Source of the DNA: Promethearchaeota archaeon
GTDB taxonomy: Archaea; Asgardarchaeota; Lokiarchaeia; Sigynarchaeales; SOKP01
Direction: 5' to 3'
DNA: 31,906 bases
Assembly (NCBI GenBank): GCA_016839425.1
Contig: JAEOUI010000221.1
Location: forward strand, 1 to 31,906
The position numbers were made by a program, and so were the translations under genes. The notes beneath the pieces were generated by a model. It had not been told where the DNA came from and made no database searches. It saw only the letters and a program-made list of their open reading frames with translations. Below, piece after piece: positions 15,275-24,047 of this stretch. Position 1 is the first letter of the stretch; each line of letters opens with the position of its first letter.

Positions 15275-16111
15275 TCAATTTTCTGACCGTTTATTGATTA
15301 TTTTCAAAACAATTGAATCAAAATGTTTGTCGCTCAGATGTTTTCGTGCCCATGTCATAAATTTAGATTCAAAAGTTGTTTTATATCTCGTTCTTGGTTT
15401 TTTAGATTTGATAATTTTAAGTACGGTTTTCACTGTTTTCTCCGGTGTTGGACATCTAAAATACATTTCTTCAAAATATTTTCTCACATTCTTTTTCAAA
15501 GGTTCGTATTCAGGGGAGTATTCTACTTTATCCATAGTTTCAAAAGTTATCTCACCGAATCCAGTTTTTAGCGCCCCGGGTTCAATTAATGAGACTTTAA
15601 TCCCAATGTCTCGAACTTCTTGGCGTAAAGCATCAGTGAATGCTTCAATTGCATGCTTTGATGCGGCATACCACCCCATAAAAGCAGTGGCCACATGACC
15701 CACTACTGAAGCGGTATTTATTATTAATCCTCCTTTCTTCTCGCGCATGTGAGGTAAAACAGCTTTTAAGACTCTTGCCATTCCGAAAACATTTATATCA
15801 AATTGTCTTTGAATTTCTTCTATTGGAACATTTTCTATAGTGCCATATGTACCATATCCCGCATTATTGAATAGAACTTCAATTTTACCTTGTTCACTGA
15901 TAACTCGTTCCACGCATTTTTTAACTGAATCCTCATCAGTCACATCAATATATAGTGGATGACCGCCCATGCTTTTCAAATCATCCATTTTTTCTACTCG
16001 TCTCGCAGCAGCATATACAACATGACCTTTTTCAATGAGACATTTTGCAACTTCTTTTCCTATCCCCGATGATCCTCCGGTGATGAGAATTACTTTCTGT
16101 TCTGTTTTCAT
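15275..16111 (-). CDS. Short-chain dehydrogenase/reductase
   Basis: A 278-residue classical SDR with a Rossmann fold. The nucleotide-binding TGGSSGIG is at residues 11-18, NNAGYG at 82-87, and the catalytic Ser135, Tyr148 and Lys152 are all present (YAASK). AARR after the second strand suggests NADP. Substrates are typically secondary alcohols or ketones; the C-terminal 60 basic residues, with no membrane helix, could touch a lipid surface. It is the last gene of the six-gene operon, 30 nt after the CrtC-like gene, and a retinol- or steroid-dehydrogenase-like activity would fit the neighbours (inference). Confidence 0.85.
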   Translation of the reverse strand: MKTEQKVILITGGSSGIGKEVAKCLIEKGHVVYAAARRVEKMDDLKSMGGHPLYIDVTDEDSVKKCVERVISEQGKIEVLFNNAGYGTYGTIENVPIEEIQRQFDINVFGMARVLKAVLPHMREKKGGLIINTASVVGHVATAFMGWYAASKHAIEAFTDALRQEVRDIGIKVSLIEPGALKTGFGEITFETMDKVEYSPEYEPLKKNVRKYFEEMYFRCPTPEKTVKTVLKIIKSKKPRTRYKTTFESKFMTWARKHLSDKHFDSIVLKIINKRSEN

Positions 16112-16141
16112 ATTCTTGCCAAGTTAACTTTTATTTTATAT

Positions 16142-17206
16142 CTATTTTGCGATAACCATCTCATGGAGGGTGGTTCCTTCTTCTTTATAAGTCTTACCTT
16201 CATGTTCAATATCAATATTAAATTTAGAATTTAATCTGAAATATCCTGGCCTGAGCTTTAAAATATTTTTGACTACAAATCTCAAAACTGGACTTAATTC
16301 AAAAAGTAGGTTGTCAGCATCGATTATGTCTTTAACTTCAAGTTTAATATGTTTATTTTCAGAAATGTCAAATCTAAGAACCTTAGGATAACTATTATTG
16401 ACGTGTTCATGAAATTGAAAATCTTCTGCAATTATTTCTGATTCTCCAGTGCTTAGTAAAATATCTTCTCCCTTGGCGAGCATCAGCACTTTTATCCCAT
16501 GGCCTTTCATCTTTTTATTACATTTAATATAGGCAAAAATTAGTGAGAAATTTTCAGAATAAATTCTCCCCCAATACCAGAAATTAACAACCTTTACAAG
16601 ATTAAAGTTCAACCAGTTATGGTCATGATACCCGATCCCTTTTGCAGGAATGGTTATCCCGTCTACTTTAATAATTCCTTCCACATCAGCACGAGGGAGA
16701 GGTATGCACCATCCAAAATCGCCAAGACCACTAAATTTAGTATAACCATTACCAGGTATGTAACTCTGGACAGTTGCCTTGAATTTTAAGTGAAGACCAT
16801 ATTCTCCTTCATCTAAAAATATTTCATATTCAGGTAACTTGCTGTTAGAAAAGTCAACTTTTATGTAATTATTACCTATTTTAACATTGGCATTCTTACT
16901 GGTAGCAGTTAAATCCGAACGGGTATAATCATATATTTTTTGAATTTTTGTCCCATCTGGTTTGTATATCGTGATTTCTACGCCAGTTTTACTTGTTCTT
17001 TCGTGTTTTGCTCTAAAAAATGCAACAACAAAATGACCATCTTCAAGACGAGCATCAAAATACCACCATTCAGCATTATTTTTCTTTTTCATGTCAATAT
17101 GCAAGCCATCGTGTTCTGGTTTGAACACGGTTATTGTTCCATCCCTATTTCCTGGTCCTGTCCAAGCTTCCTTGATCATTTGACCGTCGTTATTTTCTTT
17201 TTTCAT
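16142..17206 (-). CDS. CrtC/AttH-like lipocalin-fold protein (carotenoid 1,2-hydratase-like)
   Basis: About 354 residues. Motifs of the CrtC-like double-lipocalin family are visible. Counted from the GTG at 17215 they are AEWWYFDARLEDG at 48-60, PRADVEG at 174-180, GYHDHNW at 195-201 and FWYWGR at 212-217. The family includes carotenoid 1,2-hydratases, AttH-like proteins and pericyclase-like enzymes, all acting on large hydrophobic, often isoprenoid, molecules. The aspartate in YHDHNW is expected to be the proton donor. I choose the ATG at 17206, one base after the SCP2-like stop, over the overlapping GTG at 17215. No carotenoid biosynthesis gene is in the window, so the real substrate is open. 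Confidence 0.7.
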   Translation of the reverse strand: MKKENNDGQMIKEAWTGPGNRDGTITVFKPEHDGLHIDMKKKNNAEWWYFDARLEDGHFVVAFFRAKHERTSKTGVEITIYKPDGTKIQKIYDYTRSDLTATSKNANVKIGNNYIKVDFSNSKLPEYEIFLDEGEYGLHLKFKATVQSYIPGNGYTKFSGLGDFGWCIPLPRADVEGIIKVDGITIPAKGIGYHDHNWLNFNLVKVVNFWYWGRIYSENFSLIFAYIKCNKKMKGHGIKVLMLAKGEDILLSTGESEIIAEDFQFHEHVNNSYPKVLRFDISENKHIKLEVKDIIDADNLLFELSPVLRFVVKNILKLRPGYFRLNSKFNIDIEHEGKTYKEEGTTLHEMVIAK

Positions 17207-17207
17207 T

Positions 17208-17633
17208 TTATCCACTTAAAAGTTTCATTATTTTCATTAAAATTAATAATTTTAGAAGTCCTTTCATCTTTACTTTACGTGTAATTACTTTTTTTACCAT
17301 TCCTATCAATGACAGTCGTTTCATCGCAAATGCTAAAAATGTCTGAGTATCCATTTCTACATACGCATCCCAACCAACTTTTTCTTTTTTTAAGTTGTCA
17401 AAAGGCTTATTAGGAATACTTTCAACTTTTAAGTTCCCCCCATTGATAATAATTAACGCGGCAAAATTAGCATTCCCTGCATTAATAAGAATTTTAACAT
17501 TTGTATCAGAAAAGTTCTTTTTAAAATTCTCATTATCGTTTAAAGAAATGAGGACATTATTTAAAAGTCCTGCAAAACCTCTAACTTTTTTTATTTCCAT
17601 TTCAGTCTCATTCATAGATAATAAATCACTCAT
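17208..17633 (-). CDS. SCP2-like lipid-carrier domain protein
   Basis: A 141-residue single-domain protein. The pattern of strands followed by DNLKKEKVGWDAYVEMD, then MDTQTFLAFAMKRLS and a gly-lys-leu-rich final helix (VKMKGLLKLLILMKIMKLL) fits the sterol carrier protein 2 fold. SCP2 domains bind acyl chains, sterols or other hydrophobic ligands in a tunnel. No catalytic residues are expected. The gene abuts its upstream neighbour exactly and its stop lies one base before the next ATG, so it is tightly coupled to the FAD oxidase and CrtC-like genes and may present the substrate to them. Assignment is by pattern rather than a diagnostic motif. Confidence 0.6.
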   Translation of the reverse strand: MSDLLSMNETEMEIKKVRGFAGLLNNVLISLNDNENFKKNFSDTNVKILINAGNANFAALIIINGGNLKVESIPNKPFDNLKKEKVGWDAYVEMDTQTFLAFAMKRLSLIGMVKKVITRKVKMKGLLKLLILMKIMKLLSG

Positions 17634-19217
17634 TTAATTTTCATTCTTTTCTGAAGTTTCTGGTGAAATATAAAAACCTGAATCCGCAATATTTTTTGGA
17701 TCGAATGCAGTTTTAATCTTCCTTAACCATACATTATAATTTGATGTATGTGGTCCATACATGTCATGCATCTTATCGCCCTCTACAAAAAAAGGGGCAC
17801 CTAAATGTTTAACAAGATCGATTTCGTTGCTCCTCTCCATGTACTCTGCCATCCCTTTAACACTATGCTCTTTTGTTTGATCAAACATTGTAGGGATTTC
17901 CATATGAAAATAATGTCCACCTTCATAAGAAGACATCCAATGACCCTCCCCAAAATCGTTAGGAAGAGCTTCCATTGCTATGAATTCCTTTTTTAAGGGA
18001 ATATTCGTTTTAGCACTTCGAATACATATTTTTGCTGTGTCACATACACCTTTATTGCTTTGAAAACCACCCGTGGCAATGAATCCATGTTGTCCTAAAT
18101 TAGAACGTAAAGCTTCAGCATAAAAAATTGGTTCAGGGATATATTTAGTTCCAATAATATTTTCAAGCTTGTGCTTTTGAATCACATGTTCCATTACTTT
18201 TTGTTTATATTCAAATTCTCGTTTAGTTCGAGCAGCAATAATCGCTACGAGAGGAACTTTCATGGTACCAATTGCCATTAAATCCATTAACTTTTCTATA
18301 GAATTAGCAAAAATTGCCATCACGGCAAATCCCGCTAAAAAACTACACATGAAAGTGATTTCTTCTTTTTCTATACTTAGCATGATTTTCTCGAGGTTTT
18401 TATGAGTTCCACAATCCATCACATATAGTCGAATATAATCCGGAATCTCAAATCCATAGTTAGGAGAATGACCTGTAATATTATAATCCGTCTTGCAGGG
18501 ATAAGGAAATAGCTTTATTGCAACTTTAGTAAATACTCCTATACCCGATTTTGCTCCTGCCCAACCTCTCATTATACCCCTGAGGCTAGGTCCTGGACCA
18601 TCACCTATATACCAATCTGGATTGTTTTTTAATCCATAAGATCCCAATTTCATAATTTCTCCCTCGGGTAAGACCCATTCAACACCCAATACATTTCTAG
18701 AACTATGTCCTGTAGACGGTGAGGTAAAACCGGGACCATTCATGCTAGTTGCACTCGCTAAAGGAGAAACTTGTGGTCCTGCACCAGGCATGTGGCAATT
18801 TAGACCATGCTTCATGATTTCAACTTGAAGTTGCGCTCCACTAACATAAGGTTCAATAACAGCATATAAGTTTTTTTCATCAATTTTTACTATTTTATTC
18901 ATACGACGTAAGTCTAAGATAACACTATTATCTGTTGAAACATTATTCCAGGGACCAAATCCAGTTGATTGTGCTTTAAACTGCATCCCATATTTATTAC
19001 ATAATTGTATGACTCCTTGAACTTCCTCTGTAGTTGAAGGTAACAAAACTGCTTTAGGTCGATGTGAAAATGGAATTGGGTCCTTTCCATCCATGTAATT
19101 CATTAATTCCATGCACCAATTATATGCATATGCTTCCGTGATTACTTCCCCATCATTAATGTTTTCGGGACCAACTATACTTTCAAACTCATTATAAATC
19201 TCTTGATCTAAAACCAT
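17634..19217 (-). CDS. FAD-linked oxidase (GlcD/VAO family), first copy
   Basis: A 527-residue flavoprotein of the PCMH/vanillyl-alcohol-oxidase superfamily. The FAD-binding domain runs from about residue 50 to 240, with VLLPSTTEEVQGVI at 57-70, a substrate-side QSTGFGPWNN loop at 83-92, VILDLRRMNKIV at 99-110 and IEPYVSGAQL at 121-130. A SMNGPGFTSPSTGHSSRNVLG stretch covers the segment that normally contacts the flavin phosphates. The C-terminal FDPKNIADSGF replaces the usual DPKNILNPGK. It likely oxidises a hydroxy acid or alcohol. GGAG precedes the ATG, which follows the Fe-S gene stop without a gap, so it probably passes electrons to that protein. Confidence 0.85.
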   Translation of the reverse strand: MVLDQEIYNEFESIVGPENINDGEVITEAYAYNWCMELMNYMDGKDPIPFSHRPKAVLLPSTTEEVQGVIQLCNKYGMQFKAQSTGFGPWNNVSTDNSVILDLRRMNKIVKIDEKNLYAVIEPYVSGAQLQVEIMKHGLNCHMPGAGPQVSPLASATSMNGPGFTSPSTGHSSRNVLGVEWVLPEGEIMKLGSYGLKNNPDWYIGDGPGPSLRGIMRGWAGAKSGIGVFTKVAIKLFPYPCKTDYNITGHSPNYGFEIPDYIRLYVMDCGTHKNLEKIMLSIEKEEITFMCSFLAGFAVMAIFANSIEKLMDLMAIGTMKVPLVAIIAARTKREFEYKQKVMEHVIQKHKLENIIGTKYIPEPIFYAEALRSNLGQHGFIATGGFQSNKGVCDTAKICIRSAKTNIPLKKEFIAMEALPNDFGEGHWMSSYEGGHYFHMEIPTMFDQTKEHSVKGMAEYMERSNEIDLVKHLGAPFFVEGDKMHDMYGPHTSNYNVWLRKIKTAFDPKNIADSGFYISPETSEKNEN

Positions 19218-20522
19218 TTATGCAATCTCCTTCACTACTTCTTCTTTATTAATTTCTAACTTTTTTCCTAATGCTAATAAAATTAGCTCATTAATATCGT
19301 AATATTTTAAATTTGAACCACACTCTTGAATCCCATCTTGAAAATTTGTAGAACAGAAAGGACACGCCGAAATTAAAGCGTCTGCTCCAGTGCTTTCTGC
19401 TTCATCTATCCTAGTCTTGGCTGTATTGAGTGCAAGTTCAGGGAATGCAGATTTTACTCCACCACCCGCACCACAGCAATAAGAATATTCTTTTATTCTC
19501 TCCATCTCGACAAATTCTAAACCGGAAATGCTCGATAAGATATTTCTTGGAGAATCATATGTACCCTTAGCACCACATCGTTTAGGTTTCTGTGGTATTG
19601 CGATGGATATTAATGGCATCAATGGAACAATATCACCATCCCATTCTTCATATCTTTCAGCATTTCTTCCCAAATGACAGGGATCGTGGTATGTGACTGT
19701 CAAGGGAACATTATTTGTTAATAATAATGTACCATTATCAATTAATTCGCTAAATAATTCCGTAGTATGAACAACTTTAAAGTTATATTTGCGAAAGAGT
19801 GAATAATCCACTTTAAATGTATCAAAGCAACCAGAACACGCAAAAAGCACACTATCTATATCCAGCGCTTCTATTGCATCTAAATTGCTCTTCATTGACT
19901 CTAAAAACGATTCTTTATCACCTGCACGTAATATTGGACTGCCACAACATACTTCTTCATCTAAAAGACGGAATTTTATCCCTGCAACATTCAATATTCG
20001 AGCAACAGCTATAGCCATTTCTTTTCTTCTATATGATGCTGTACAACCAACAAAGAATAAAGTTTTCGAATTTGGATCTATTTGGATATCTTTTGGTAAC
20101 CAATTTGTTCTTTTTTCATGAGGTTCGTTATAAGGATTATTTACCTTTTTTACCGCTTGAATGTATTCTTGTTGTTTGGGCATTGGTCCAATTCCTGCTT
20201 TTACCAAGTTCTCTCTAAGTTGATTTATTATTTCTAAGGGTTCTAAATTATTTAGAACCTTGCAGGATACAGCACAACCTCCACATGCCGTACATTTATA
20301 GACGAGATCTCTAAGTTCTTCTGTAGGTCTTATCCTTCCCATTTCTAGAGAAAGAGCTAATATTATTTTTCCACCACCGCTATAGGGGTGAAAGTTATAC
20401 ATGTCAATAGCAGGGCAGATTGTTGCATATTTCTGACTTTTTATTTGTAATTGGGGTATCCATTTACAAATGGAACATCTAAGACAAGTCTTTATCATTT
20501 CATAATATTCATTCTCATCCAT
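19218..20522 (-). CDS. GlcF/HdrD-like [4Fe-4S] and CCG-domain oxidoreductase subunit
   Basis: A 434-residue electron-transfer protein. Two ferredoxin-type [4Fe-4S] motifs are present: C13-x2-C16-x2-C19...C36-Pro and C77-x2-C80-x2-C83-x3-C87. Two cysteine-rich CCG domains follow. The first is C160-x31-C192-C193-x35-C229-x2-C232 and the second is C282...C349-C350...C387-x2-C390, all complete. This is the architecture of glycolate oxidase GlcF, HdrD and related subunits that accept electrons from a GlcD-type flavoprotein and pass them to quinone, a thiol-disulfide or another carrier. Flanked on both sides by GlcD-like genes, it may be shared by them. No membrane helix is seen. Confidence 0.88.
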   Translation of the reverse strand: MDENEYYEMIKTCLRCSICKWIPQLQIKSQKYATICPAIDMYNFHPYSGGGKIILALSLEMGRIRPTEELRDLVYKCTACGGCAVSCKVLNNLEPLEIINQLRENLVKAGIGPMPKQQEYIQAVKKVNNPYNEPHEKRTNWLPKDIQIDPNSKTLFFVGCTASYRRKEMAIAVARILNVAGIKFRLLDEEVCCGSPILRAGDKESFLESMKSNLDAIEALDIDSVLFACSGCFDTFKVDYSLFRKYNFKVVHTTELFSELIDNGTLLLTNNVPLTVTYHDPCHLGRNAERYEEWDGDIVPLMPLISIAIPQKPKRCGAKGTYDSPRNILSSISGLEFVEMERIKEYSYCCGAGGGVKSAFPELALNTAKTRIDEAESTGADALISACPFCSTNFQDGIQECGSNLKYYDINELILLALGKKLEINKEEVVKEIA

Positions 20523-20553
20523 GATTATCGCTTTCCCATATTAATTCGAGCAT

Positions 20554-22017
20554 TTATTTATCAAAACACAAAACTCCTGGATTTAATACATTTTTCGGAT
20601 CAAAGATTTTTTTCACTTTTTTTAAAGCCATTTGAGTAGAATCTTCATGTCTATTAAATACTTCATTTGCCCATAATCCATAAGGTCTATTAAAAAAAGC
20701 ACCGTTATCCATCAATTCCTTGCTAATGCTCATGTAGAGATCCTTAAAATCTTGAGATCCTGCGTGCTTCTCAGGATTATAAAATAGATTAAATTCACAG
20801 TGATATGATGTCCCTTGATTTATAGGTTGAATATATATTCCTAAATCATTTGGAACTTGTTGTTTTACAAGTGAAATAAATTTTTGAATATTATCATAAT
20901 TTGATATAAAAAATATATTTAGAGAGTCCCCTCTTAACCTCATTCTCCATGGATTACTACTTGCCTCAGTCAAGAATTCTAACATATCAGGATTATTTAT
21001 TGTCATTAGCTGATTTAAGCTAACAAGACTTTCTTCTTCCATTAAATCACTAATATCTCCTTCAAGATATGAAATTCTATCATCGGCTAACTCACCTCGA
21101 CCAGATATGACATAAACTAAATTCCATTCATTTAATTCTTTTGCGAGATTGAAAATCTTTTCAGGTACTTCTCTTGACAAACTAGCTAGGTCCATATCAT
21201 TTAAAAGTACTAATTCATCACATAATCGGTATTTAAGAAGTTTTTGTTGAATGTTTAACAAATCTTCAATACTTTCTGATTGGACATGGAATACTTTTTG
21301 CTTAGTAGGTAATAGTTCTACCTTTAAAGTACACCAAGTGACGACTCCCATGCTACCTTGTGCTCCTTGAATTAATCGATAGGGACTGAATTGAGTAGGG
21401 CCCATTGGATTTATTTGGGCTTGCCCTGTTTTTCTTTGTTGTTTGATTGTTCCTGGACCAGCAGCGGTTCCAGTTCTAAATAGATCTCCCGTTCCAAATA
21501 TTACTTCAGTGCATAATAAAGGATCCGAACTATCCCATGTGTATCGAGGAATTATCGTTGGTTCTCTTTCAAGAACGCAAGAAAGTACCGACTTGGACGC
21601 ATTAGGTAATAATGGCAAGGAGAGTCTTAATCCTTTTTTTTTTAATAATGGAACGAGCTCTCCATAAGTAACTCCTGGTTCTATCATTATTACTCGATTT
21701 TTTTTATCAACATCCAAGATACGATTCATTTTTGATAAATCTAAAATCACGGAATTTTCCTTTCGAGGAATTGTGTCACCATTTTGTCTTAAATACCCCT
21801 TTGAGCTTACTGGAATGAGAGAAAAATATAATTGGTTTGCTAATTTTATAGTTCTCTGTATTTCCTTAGTTTTTGATGGCCAAACAATACATATCGGTGA
21901 TTTTCCTGGTAAAAAACTAAGATCTTTTGAATAATTTTTTAAAAGTTCTTCATCAATAGAGAACTTACTTGTTCCATAAATATCCCTTAAATTTTCAAAG
22001 ATTTTAGAATTACTCAA
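20554..22017 (-). CDS. FAD-linked oxidase (GlcD family), second copy
   Basis: A 487-residue flavoprotein with the FAD-binding domain at about residues 38-235 (PICIVWPSKTKEIQRTI; VILDLSKMNRIL; MIEPGVTYGELV; later GAQGSMGVVTW) and a C-terminal oxidase domain ending in FDPKNVLNPG. It is clearly a distinct paralogue of the gene at 17634, so the two probably act on different substrates or as a heteromer. The start is a TTG with GGAG nine bases upstream; no ATG is available nearby. It is the first gene of the operon, with a 304-base spacer upstream and 31 nt to the Fe-S gene. Confidence 0.85.
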   Translation of the reverse strand: MSNSKIFENLRDIYGTSKFSIDEELLKNYSKDLSFLPGKSPICIVWPSKTKEIQRTIKLANQLYFSLIPVSSKGYLRQNGDTIPRKENSVILDLSKMNRILDVDKKNRVIMIEPGVTYGELVPLLKKKGLRLSLPLLPNASKSVLSCVLEREPTIIPRYTWDSSDPLLCTEVIFGTGDLFRTGTAAGPGTIKQQRKTGQAQINPMGPTQFSPYRLIQGAQGSMGVVTWCTLKVELLPTKQKVFHVQSESIEDLLNIQQKLLKYRLCDELVLLNDMDLASLSREVPEKIFNLAKELNEWNLVYVISGRGELADDRISYLEGDISDLMEEESLVSLNQLMTINNPDMLEFLTEASSNPWRMRLRGDSLNIFFISNYDNIQKFISLVKQQVPNDLGIYIQPINQGTSYHCEFNLFYNPEKHAGSQDFKDLYMSISKELMDNGAFFNRPYGLWANEVFNRHEDSTQMALKKVKKIFDPKNVLNPGVLCFDK

Positions 22018-22321
22018 TATTATAAACTCCAGAGTATTGAACTCATATTTTATTCAAGCTTTAATTTTTTAAGTAATTTATTTATAAATTTAATAAATAT
22101 TTCTAATTGGATAATTAGATGTAAATCTTTATTAATTTTTAAAAAATCAGAAAAAAAGAAACTCACAAAAATGTCAGATTTCTATTTCAAGATTAGAAAC
22201 ATTAAATAAGAAAAATCTTTCTGAAAAGATGAATAAATTGTAAAAGTAACTCTGAGGCAGTGATATTATCTAAGAGACTTTAAAAATCTTTTCTTATTTT
22301 CTAATTTTATAACCTAATCCT
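22018..22321. other. 304-base AT-rich spacer upstream of the FAD oxidase operon
   Basis: It separates the end of the membrane-protein locus from the first gene of the operon, both on the minus strand, so it should contain the operon promoter. A TATA-like element is listed separately. Short imperfect repeats of AAAAATCTT occur at about 22214 and 22281. No open frame of any likelihood and no RNA gene was seen. Confidence 0.6.
22079..22088 (-). promoter_or_regulatory. Possible TATA box of the six-gene operon
   Basis: The minus strand reads TTTATAAATA about 62-71 bases upstream of the TTG start at 22017. It resembles the archaeal TTTAWATA consensus and is the best match in the spacer. AT richness limits confidence. 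Confidence 0.3.
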
Positions 22322-22621
22322 TTAAGATATAACAGTAAATGATATCGCATTTTCAATAAATCTTTCATTTCCATAGGAATCCAAAGCAGCTATATCTATT
22401 GTGTATTCTCCATAGAAAGTATCATCAATTACGCCAATATACAAATCTTTAGACGGACTTGGGAGTAATGTTATTGTTTTTATCGCGGCTCCATAATATT
22501 TTACTACCATTTTTGCAACAAACGGAGATCTATCAGTTATTTTTACTCCCACATATACAGGCGCATCCCCTTCAAATTCTCCTAGATCGTCCTCTTCAAT
22601 ATTTATTTCAGGGGGGGTCAT
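22322..22621 (-). CDS. Ig-like extracellular tail, out of frame with the membrane protein upstream
   Basis: A 99-codon frame that looks like a beta-sandwich domain: PPEINIEEDD, then VYVGVKITDRSPFVAKMVVKY and the closing strands GEYTIDIAALDSYGNE. On its own it has no signal peptide and no ribosome binding site, and its ATG lies inside the end of the preceding gene. Reading through with one fewer C in the C7 run gives a smooth MDNDPPEINIEEDD junction, as in many membrane-to-Ig linkers. I therefore read it as the C-terminal domain of the protein at 22608-24023, displaced by a frameshift. Confidence 0.65.
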   Translation of the reverse strand: MTPPEINIEEDDLGEFEGDAPVYVGVKITDRSPFVAKMVVKYYGAAIKTITLLPSPSKDLYIGVIDDTFYGEYTIDIAALDSYGNERFIENAISFTVIS

Positions 22622-24023
22622 TATCCATTAAATATGCGGCTACTATCCATATAAATCCCAATGCTATTGATAAAATCCCGGAGATCTTTCGGAAAAGGTC
22701 GTCAACATTTTTGGTTCTAACTGCAGCCATACCACCAATAAATCCAGAAATACCACCTATAATAGTTATAAAAAAATCTTCAATTTCGTATACTGTTCCC
22801 TCAATACCAAAAATAATATCAATAATATCAAGTTTAAAACCATAAATCATTGTAATTGCATCTATTAATTCAAATAATTCAGCCATTTTTTTTGAAATTG
22901 CAATACCACTATCAAAACAATAGATTCCAGCCGTGATAAACCCAAATCCAAGACCTAATAAAGAAAATGTCTTTTTGAGAGGATCATCTTCAAGATAAAA
23001 GGTGGTTACCCACCATAGTAATAAACCCACAGTAAATGTACCTACTTCCCAGGTTAGTTGTTCTATATGATTTTTTGGTTTAGCTGCAACTACAGCTATG
23101 CTATATCCTCCACCAGTTATTGCTAATCCATCAAATAAACCCAAAATAAACTCAACTGCTAATTCTAAATTTAATTCTTCTGTCTTACTATCTATGGTAT
23201 CGTATTTTTCAAATCCTTGAGTTTTCAGTGAATGGAAAACATAATTTTCTTTTTCAGCATATAATAATTCAAAAATATCCTCCGGAAATTCATTAAAATC
23301 CATATCGAAACCAAAGAATTGCAAATTGATCTGAAAAGCTATATCTGGTGATTCAAAATAAGTGATTAGAAGCGGTATTTCAGTTTTAATAAAATCATTG
23401 TATTCCTTATCGATTTTATATCCAAATCTAAATGAAAGGTTACCCTCCATTTTTATCTCAGTACTTTTAATACTAATATTTGTCTGTAGAAATGTTTTTA
23501 GAGCATATGTGATAGCTATTATAGAGACAAGGACAATATTAATTAATACTAACATCATTGCAAATTCTGCGTAGATTAAAATAAGCAGTGCTGCTCGAAT
23601 TAATAACCATAACAAATCTTCTAAATATGTAAGAATTGTCATTACAATTTTTTCGATTGATTTTTTTATTTTCTCCAATGTCTTCTCAAATGCCTCCTGG
23701 ACATCAGAAATAATACTATCAACAATTTTTTTCATCGTTTCAATGTTTTGCATTATTGTTGCTCTTAATCCTTGTGGAGCACCACCTTGTTCAGAATTTC
23801 GATATTTTGATATAAATGGCATTAATTTTAGCACATCCTCATTCACATTCATTGATTCGATTGTTCCATAATAAGCACCATATAATATTGCTGTTTCTCC
23901 CGAAGTTTCGTTTTTCACGCATAAAAGGAGCAGGTCCAGAATATTCATTGCGTTGTCTTGATCTAATCCGCCCTTGATTATTACGAAATCAATATTTTCA
24001 TTTGAAAGATTTTTTGTTCTCAT
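22608..24023 (-). CDS. Multi-helix membrane protein, C-terminus frameshifted
   Basis: 471 residues of unknown family. Residues 1-100 are soluble, 100-125 form an amphipathic coiled-coil-like segment (AFEKTLEKIKKSIEK), and about eight hydrophobic helices follow, two near 130-185, one near 310, and the rest between 320 and 470. An acidic loop lies at 195-300. The last helix runs straight into DNDPP and a stop, which is created by the reading frame of a C7 run. Upstream, the frame is continuous with the giant surface protein except for one TAA, eight codons before this ATG. CGTGAT before the ATG could serve as a ribosome binding site. It may be the membrane partner or anchor of the giant protein. 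Confidence 0.6.
   Translation of the reverse strand: MRTKNLSNENIDFVIIKGGLDQDNAMNILDLLLLCVKNETSGETAILYGAYYGTIESMNVNEDVLKLMPFISKYRNSEQGGAPQGLRATIMQNIETMKKIVDSIISDVQEAFEKTLEKIKKSIEKIVMTILTYLEDLLWLLIRAALLILIYAEFAMMLVLINIVLVSIIAITYALKTFLQTNISIKSTEIKMEGNLSFRFGYKIDKEYNDFIKTEIPLLITYFESPDIAFQINLQFFGFDMDFNEFPEDIFELLYAEKENYVFHSLKTQGFEKYDTIDSKTEELNLELAVEFILGLFDGLAITGGGYSIAVVAAKPKNHIEQLTWEVGTFTVGLLLWWVTTFYLEDDPLKKTFSLLGLGFGFITAGIYCFDSGIAISKKMAELFELIDAITMIYGFKLDIIDIIFGIEGTVYEIEDFFITIIGGISGFIGGMAAVRTKNVDDLFRKISGILSIALGFIWIVAAYLMDNDPP
22611..22617 (-). repeat. C7 homopolymer at a frameshift
   Basis: Seven consecutive C on the minus strand lie between the GA of an Asp codon and TGA. With seven the membrane protein ends here; with six it continues into the Ig-like domain. 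Such a run is rare in this AT-rich sequence and is prone to slippage and to sequencing error. Confidence 0.7.
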
Positions 24024-24047
24024 ATCATCACGTTCTGTGCTTGAAAA

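Noticed and set aside
17208..17215. GTG at 17215 as start of the CrtC-like gene
   Set aside because: It overlaps the end of the SCP2-like gene, while an ATG three codons later follows that stop by one base, matching the tight spacing of the operon.
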